A stretch of DNA of 64,000 bases from JBGTSJ01 sp041940305 (lineage in GTDB: Bacteria > Planctomycetota > Planctomycetia > Planctomycetales > Planctomycetaceae). A program made the position numbers and the translations under genes. The stretch covers positions 611,913-675,912 of the forward strand of contig JBGTSJ010000001.1 in NCBI GenBank assembly GCA_041940305.1, read 5' to 3'. This document shows, piece by piece, positions 59,552 through 64,000 of this stretch (position 1 is its first letter; each line of letters starts with the position of its first letter). The notes below the pieces were generated by a model that worked only from the letters and a program-made list of their open reading frames with translations, was not told the origin of the DNA and ran no database searches.

Positions 59552-61117
59552 TCAGAATGAATTGACCATGGCCCGATCGGGCTGGGCCATGCGCTCGAGC
59601 ATGCAGTGGTAATGGTAGTGCAGGGCGCACTTGAGGGCGTAGACGAAGAGATAGTACGGGTCGCGGCGGACGCGCCACAGGTTCTTGAGGCGGCGGCGGT
59701 ACTCGTTGCGAAGTCCCTCGTCGCGAACGCCGCGCATCAGCCGCTGATAGACGACGTAGCCGCGCAGTCCGTTCCAGGACTGGGCCTTCAGCCGCCGCCA
59801 CCAGTGCTTGCGGAACCAGGCGCGCTGCACGGCGCCGGGCTCGAAGGACGGGTCGAGATACAGGCTGTCCAGCCGGTCGAAATAGGCCTGCGGCTCGTAG
59901 AGTTCGCGCATCACGCGCAGGTAGCCGTCGCAGAGTTCCTCGCGCGACATCTGCAGCGGGATGACGTTGGTGCCGAACTCGGAGCGGTCGGCCCAGTCGA
60001 GACGATGCTCGGCGGCGAGGCGGGCGTGCAGCGGCGTCTTGGGGATGGCGTGCAGCATGCCGACCATGGCGTGGATGATGCGGGATTCGGTCAGGAACTT
60101 GACCTGCGCATCGAAGATATCGGGCGTGTCGTTGTCGAATCCGACGATCATCCCGCACCAGACCTCGATGCCCGCCTGCTGGATCGTGCGGACCTTGTCG
60201 AGGATCGTACCCCCTTTCTCCCGCACGTTCTGGATCTTCTTCGTCTCCTTGAGCGATTCTTCGTTCGGGCTCTCGATGCCGATGAACACGCACTGGATAT
60301 TGGCGTCCACCATCAGCTGCATCAGTTCCGCATCCTCGGCCAGGTCGAGGGACGCTTCGGTAAAGAAGCTCAGCGGAAAGCCATGCTCCTGCTGCCACGC
60401 CGACACGTCGCGCAGCAGTTCCTTTACGGCCTTCTTGTTGCCGATGAGGTTGTCGTCCACGATGAACGTCAGGTCGAGTCCGCTGGCACGGAGTGCTTCC
60501 AGTTCGGCAATGACCTGCGGGCTGGTCTTGAGCCGCGGGCGGCGGCCGAAGGTGACGATGATGTCGCAGAACTCGCACTGGAAGGGGCAGCCGCGGGAAA
60601 ACTGCATGCTGCCGATGAGGTAGCGGTGCGCGGGGAGCAGGTCGTAGCGGGGACAGGGGACTTTCGTCATATCGGTGGGCTGCGACTGCTCGTAGCGCTT
60701 CGCCGCCGTGCCGGCCTCCCAGTCCCTCAGGAATTGCGGCCACGTCTCTTCCGCCTCGCCGATGAAGATGACGTCGCAGAGATCTTCGAAGTAGTCCTCC
60801 TGCACGGTGACCCAGGGGCCGCCGACGACCGTGTAGATGCCGCGCTCCCGGAGGTCCTTGAGGATCTCCGTCATGCGAAACCGCTGGACGCTCATGCCGG
60901 TGAGGCCGACGATATCGGCGCGGGCGAGACGTTCGTAGTCGAGCGGCTCGACGTTCTCGTCCATCAGCGTGAGGGTATGCCCCTCGGGAGTCAGCGCGGC
61001 CAGCAGCGGCAGGCAGGCGACGGGGAGGTTGGCGCCTTTGCCGAAGTACGGCAGGGCGAACTCCATCCCCCAGAACGAGACTTCGAAGCGGGGATTGATG
61101 AGGACGATATCGGCCAT
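59552..61117 (-). CDS. Cobalamin-binding radical SAM protein (HpnP-like, DUF4070)
   Basis: The 521-residue protein has an N-terminal B12-binding domain (about 1-150, ADIVGLTGMSVQRFRM, YTVVGGPWVTV), a radical SAM core with the [4Fe-4S] cysteines 177, 181 and 184 in GCPFQCEFCDI, FIVDDNLIGNKKA and FIGIESPNEESLKE, then a C-terminal DUF4070 region. This is the family of HpnP, the hopanoid C-2 methylase, and other class B methylases acting on unactivated carbon. No hopanoid gene lies nearby, so the substrate is open. The ATG at 61117 begins at the B12 domain. Confidence 0.92.
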   Translation of the reverse strand: MADIVLINPRFEVSFWGMEFALPYFGKGANLPVACLPLLAALTPEGHTLTLMDENVEPLDYERLARADIVGLTGMSVQRFRMTEILKDLRERGIYTVVGGPWVTVQEDYFEDLCDVIFIGEAEETWPQFLRDWEAGTAAKRYEQSQPTDMTKVPCPRYDLLPAHRYLIGSMQFSRGCPFQCEFCDIIVTFGRRPRLKTSPQVIAELEALRASGLDLTFIVDDNLIGNKKAVKELLRDVSAWQQEHGFPLSFFTEASLDLAEDAELMQLMVDANIQCVFIGIESPNEESLKETKKIQNVREKGGTILDKVRTIQQAGIEVWCGMIVGFDNDTPDIFDAQVKFLTESRIIHAMVGMLHAIPKTPLHARLAAEHRLDWADRSEFGTNVIPLQMSREELCDGYLRVMRELYEPQAYFDRLDSLYLDPSFEPGAVQRAWFRKHWWRRLKAQSWNGLRGYVVYQRLMRGVRDEGLRNEYRRRLKNLWRVRRDPYYLFVYALKCALHYHYHCMLERMAQPDRAMVNSF

Positions 61118-61269
61118 GCACCATCCCGATTCGGAGACGAGCGGACGAAGTGGACTCGCTGATTCTAGTCGGGCCGCCTCGATCCGACCACTACCCGATC
61201 GGCAGCAGAGGGTCTACAGTGTGAATGCGACCGCTGATCGCCTGTTCGACCATTCCTGAAGCCAACCGG

Positions 61270-61288
61270 CGACTCGTTCCGCGAGTCG
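61270..61288. repeat. Short hairpin before the AAA ATPase gene
   Basis: CGACTCG (61270-61276) pairs with CGAGTCG (61282-61288) around TTCCG. It lies 12 bases before the ATG at 61301 and could occlude or set off the weak ribosome site. Confidence 0.5.
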
Positions 61289-61300
61289 TTTCAAAGCGAC

Positions 61301-62728
61301 ATGCCAGACCGACCCTCCACGCTCGGCGACCTGCGCCGCAGCGGATATCAGTCCGTCCCCGTCAAGCAGGAGCTGCGCCGCAATCTGATTGCGCGGCTGC
61401 GCTCGGGGCAATCGCTGTTCCCCGGCATCGTCGGCTACGACGAGACGGTCTTCCCGGAAGTGGCCAACGCGATCCTGTCACAGCACGACATGCTGTTCCT
61501 CGGCCTGCGCGGGCAGGGGAAGACCAGGATGCTGCGGATGCTAGCCGACCTCCTCGACGAGGCCGTCCCCATCGTCGCCGGTTCGGAGATCAATGATGAT
61601 CCGCTGGCGCCGCTGTCGAAGTACTCGCGCGACCTCATCACGGAACGCGGGGACGACACTCCGATCGAGTGGATCGGGAGAGAACGGCGGTATCATGAGA
61701 AGCTGGCGACTCCGGACGTGACGATCGCGGACCTGGTCGGTGAGATCGACCTGATCAAGCATGCGGAAGGGCGGCATCTCGCCAGCGAAGACGTCATGCA
61801 CTTCGGGCTGATCCCCCGCAGCCATCGCGGCATCTTCTGCATGAACGAACTGCCGGACCTGTCCCCCAAGATCCAGGTCGGCCTGTTCAACGTGCTGGAG
61901 GAGCGGGACATCCAGATCCGGGGCTTCACGGTGCGGCTGCCGCTCGACTTGTGCCTCGTGTTCTCCGCGAACCCGGAGGACTACACCAACCGCGGCCGGA
62001 TCGTGACTCCGCTGAAGGACCGCATCGGCTCGGTGATCCGCACGCACTATCCAATGACCCGCGAGTTGGGAATCCGGATTACGGACGAGAACGCCTGGAC
62101 CGAACGGGACGGCGACGTCCGCGTGCATGTGCCGCGGTTTCTCAAGGAGGTGGTGGAGGAGGCCAGCCGGCTGGCGCGGACGAGCCCGCATGTCAATCAC
62201 GCATCGGGCGTCTCGGTCCGGATGTCGATCGCGAATTACGAGAACCTGGTCTCCAACGCAGAGCGGCGGGCGATCGCGGCCGGCGAGTCAATCACCGTGG
62301 CCCGTCCAAGCGATCTGGGTCATGCTGCGGCGAGCGCCCGCGGGAAACTGGAACTGGCGATGACGGAGGAGACGGGCGAGGAGGACCGGCTGATCGAGCG
62401 GCTGATCGAGGAAGCGGAAAAGGTGGTGTTCGACCAGCACTTTCAGCCGGCCCAGTTCCAGTCGATCGTCGAGTACTTCGACTCCGGCAAGCGGCTGGAG
62501 ATCAAGGATGGAGCGACGACCCCGGAGGAACTGCAACAGTTCGATGCGATCCGCGGGTTCCGCAAACAACTCGACCGGGCCGCCGCTGAACTGGAACCGG
62601 AACTCGGCGGAAAAGAGACCGGAGAGGGGCTGACGGTGGCAGTGGCGGAACTGATTTTGGATGGCCTCTACGCCCACAATCGAATCAGCAAGAAGGCCAA
62701 GCGGACCGGGAGCGTGTACGGCGGTTGA
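61301..62728 (+). CDS. MoxR/magnesium-chelatase-I-like AAA+ ATPase
   Basis: The 475-residue protein has an AAA+ core of the ChlI/MoxR type: Walker A GLRGQGKTR (Lys74), a Walker B region GIFCMNELPDL where the usual Asp is Asn182 (Glu183 is kept), and DLCLVFSANPEDYTNRG with PLKDRIGSVIRTHYP as sensor 1 and arginine-finger segments. A helical C-terminal part (EEDRLIERLIEEAEKVVFDQ) follows. Such ATPases remodel or load partner proteins, often with a VWA protein; none lies nearby. No strong ribosome site precedes the ATG. Confidence 0.87.
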   Translation: MPDRPSTLGDLRRSGYQSVPVKQELRRNLIARLRSGQSLFPGIVGYDETVFPEVANAILSQHDMLFLGLRGQGKTRMLRMLADLLDEAVPIVAGSEINDDPLAPLSKYSRDLITERGDDTPIEWIGRERRYHEKLATPDVTIADLVGEIDLIKHAEGRHLASEDVMHFGLIPRSHRGIFCMNELPDLSPKIQVGLFNVLEERDIQIRGFTVRLPLDLCLVFSANPEDYTNRGRIVTPLKDRIGSVIRTHYPMTRELGIRITDENAWTERDGDVRVHVPRFLKEVVEEASRLARTSPHVNHASGVSVRMSIANYENLVSNAERRAIAAGESITVARPSDLGHAAASARGKLELAMTEETGEEDRLIERLIEEAEKVVFDQHFQPAQFQSIVEYFDSGKRLEIKDGATTPEELQQFDAIRGFRKQLDRAAAELEPELGGKETGEGLTVAVAELILDGLYAHNRISKKAKRTGSVYGG

Positions 62729-62812
62729 CGCTCGAAGGGGGCCGCGGATGACGCAATCGGGCGGACTTACGCGGAAAAGGTCGAAGCCGAACGTTGCTGA
62801 CTGGGGGGCGGG

Positions 62813-63418
62813 CTACGGTTCGCCGTTCTGCTCATGCGGCGATGGTTCGGGCAGGAACTCCACTTTGGCGTAGATCTCGGCGATCGGGATGCCGACTTCG
62901 AGAGCCGGGAAGTTGACGACGTCCTGCTCCCCGCTAAAGGACGTGAGCAACCACTGAGTGCCCGCGTCCTGTCTTGCGAAATGGTCGATCGATTTCCGAT
63001 CGGAAGCGATCAGCACGTACTCGCGAAGCGATGAAATCGTGCGGTAGTGCTCGAACTTCTTCCCGCGGTCGTAGCGCTCGGTGGACGGCGAGAGAACTTC
63101 GACGATGACGATCGGGTTGAGGAGGTTATCCCGTCGGCCATCTTCGTACTGGGGCGGTCCGCAGACGGCAACGACATCCGGATAGGTCCGCAGTCCCGTC
63201 GGGCACACAACTCGAGTGTCACTTCCCAGCACAATGCAGGGACGATCGACCAGCGCATTTCCCAGATTTCGCAGCGCGTTGCTCGCCACGAGGTTGTGCG
63301 GCACAGTCGCACCAGCCATCGCGAAGACTTCGCCGTCGAAGTACTCGTGCTTGGTCGGGCTATCGCGTTCGAAGGCGAGGTACTCGTCGACGGAGTAGCG
63401 TTTGATTGCAGCGGACAT
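62813..63418 (-). CDS. Uma2-family (DUF820) putative nuclease
   Basis: The intact 201-residue protein has the Uma2 pattern: YSVDEYLAFERDSPTKHEYFDGEV at the start, RTYPDVVAVCG (catalytic Asp), PIVIVEVLSPSTERYDRGKK (Glu-x-Val, Lys further on) and SLREYVLIASDRKSIDHF. The fold is PD-(D/E)XK; biological role is unclear despite many copies in planctomycetes and cyanobacteria. It gives a yardstick for the degenerate copy at 20076-20567. Start ATG at 63418. It stands alone. Confidence 0.9.
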   Translation of the reverse strand: MSAAIKRYSVDEYLAFERDSPTKHEYFDGEVFAMAGATVPHNLVASNALRNLGNALVDRPCIVLGSDTRVVCPTGLRTYPDVVAVCGPPQYEDGRRDNLLNPIVIVEVLSPSTERYDRGKKFEHYRTISSLREYVLIASDRKSIDHFARQDAGTQWLLTSFSGEQDVVNFPALEVGIPIAEIYAKVEFLPEPSPHEQNGEP

Positions 63419-63481
63419 CAGCCTGAGCCCCTAAGTCTCTGATGTCATCTAGTTTACCGGCCAGGATGCCGATCGGCACCT

Positions 63482-63523
63482 CTTCTTTGCTTCACCGGGG
63501 TTCTTCTTTGCCTCACCGGGGTT
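63482..63523. repeat. 21-base tandem duplication
   Basis: CTTCTTTGCTTCACCGGGG plus TT is repeated once with a single change (T to C), at 63482-63502 and 63503-63523, in the gap before aconitase. Confidence 0.8.
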
Positions 63524-63640
63524 CGATCTCACCCGCCGAGGTATCGGCGACAATCCGCCAGATCCGCGTCATCCGCGGCCCCCTTTCGGGAAGCGGTTTG
63601 GGTCTTGCGCCGGCCGCTTCCTGCCGGGCGCGGCTCATGG

Positions 63641-64000
63641 TTATGACTTGAGCAGGTCTCTCAGGACTTTGTGCAGGATGCCGCCGTGGCGGTAATACTC
63701 GACTTCGACCGGGGTATCGATGCGGCAGGTGGTGACGAAGTGGATCTCGTCGCCGTTCGCTTTCTTCGCGGTGACTTCGACCGCCTGCAGCGGCTTCAGT
63801 TCATCGTTGAGGGCGATGTCGAACGTCTCGGTGCCGTCGAGCTCGAGCGCCTCGCGGCTCTCTCCCTGCCGGAACTGCAGCGGCAGGACGCCCATGCCGA
63901 CGAGGTTGGAGCGGTGGATCCGCTCGAAGCTTTCGGCGATCACGGCCCGGATGCCGAGCAGGTAAGTCCCCTTGGCCGCCCAGTCGCGGGATGAGCCGGT
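63641..64000 (-). CDS. acnA: Aconitate hydratase, C-terminal part
   Basis: Only the last 119 residues are in the window; the frame is open through the right edge. GSSRDWAAKGTYLLG, AVIAESFERIHRSNLVGMGV and LPLQF match the swivel domain of aconitase A (iron-sulfur enzyme of the TCA cycle converting citrate to isocitrate). The cluster cysteines lie outside the window. It ends TAA at 63641 and is transcribed leftward; no gene follows on the same strand before Uma2. Confidence 0.95.
   Translation of the reverse strand, partial: TGSSRDWAAKGTYLLGIRAVIAESFERIHRSNLVGMGVLPLQFRQGESREALELDGTETFDIALNDELKPLQAVEVTAKKANGDEIHFVTTCRIDTPVEVEYYRHGGILHKVLRDLLKS

Noticed and set aside
59606..61162. Plus-strand frame of 518 codons opposite the radical SAM gene
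   Set aside because: The minus strand has the CX3CX2C cluster site and full family match; the plus frame has none.
63482..63523. Tandem duplication as start of a CRISPR or larger satellite
   Set aside because: Only two adjacent units without spacers.
1..64000. tRNA, rRNA and CRISPR arrays
   Set aside because: I found no CCA-ended cloverleaf, rRNA signature or regularly spaced repeat set; a tRNAscan or CRISPR finder run would settle it.

Overview
The window looks like a chromosomal piece of a GC-rich planctomycete (Planctomycetota), most likely of the Planctomycetales/Pirellulales type. The evidence is family content: two DUF1549/DUF1553 (PSD1-type) proteins, a planctomycete cytochrome domain fused to WD40 repeats, DUF1080 proteins, a sulfatase, a ceramidase-like enzyme, FHA-domain regulators, an ECF sigma factor beside a serine/threonine kinase, many secreted proteins of unknown role, and Uma2 nucleases. 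Genus cannot be told from sequence alone.

Layout. 0-5 kb: a gene cut by the left edge, a repeat-bearing gap, an FHA/sigma-54 activator, a small acidic protein with a clear terminator, and a secreted DUF1080 protein. 5-14 kb: hisH, a tiny membrane protein, then a minus-strand set of MFS transporter, sulfatase and DUF1549/DUF1553 protein, divergent from a ceramidase-like gene. 14-20 kb: a GT4 glycosyltransferase with an FHA-FHA-STAS protein, a small secreted Tyr-rich protein, and gyrA. 20-34 kb: a broken Uma2 gene, a Tat-exported glycosidase-like protein, and three very large secreted genes (DUF1549/1553 with a CX4CH site; a 1194-residue protein with Ala-rich coiled coils; a cytochrome/WD40 protein with the same kind of coil), then a vanadium haloperoxidase-like gene. 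34-48 kb: ECF sigma factor plus kinase, two small secreted proteins, a GAF/sigma-54 activator, a TPR lipoprotein, rpsU, a sugar-nucleotide epimerase, a DUF1080/glucose-dehydrogenase fusion, and a membrane operon with a NuoL/M-like subunit. 48.9-52.2 kb: a secreted coiled-coil protein followed by a secreted protein with a C-terminal Hint (intein-like) domain. 52.2-55.1 kb: a DUF2238 gene interrupted by two in-frame TGA codons, then a tightly overlapped three-gene operon led by a TIR-domain protein. 55.3-58.4 kb: the conserved rpsF-ssb-rplI-dnaB block. 58.5-64 kb: a PHB-depolymerase-like esterase, an HpnP-like radical SAM protein, a MoxR/ChlI-like AAA ATPase, an intact Uma2 protein and the end of aconitase.

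The best candidate for an undescribed system is 53048-55067: a TIR protein with a plausible catalytic glutamate, a 65-residue helical protein and a 358-residue protein of no family I recognise, joined by ATGA and GTGA overlaps and preceded by a TTGACA-type promoter, wedged between a decayed gene and a housekeeping operon. I read it as a possible anti-phage or cell-suicide module; that is inference. Second in interest are the Hint-domain protein just upstream and the large secreted cytochrome/coiled-coil cluster.

The intergenic DNA is rich in short palindromes: AGAAACCCGG-type hairpins (three copies), units built around a TCC or GGA loop, and an inverted element made of six TTAGT/CTAAT boxes at exact 10-base spacing. 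I saw no tRNA, rRNA or CRISPR array.
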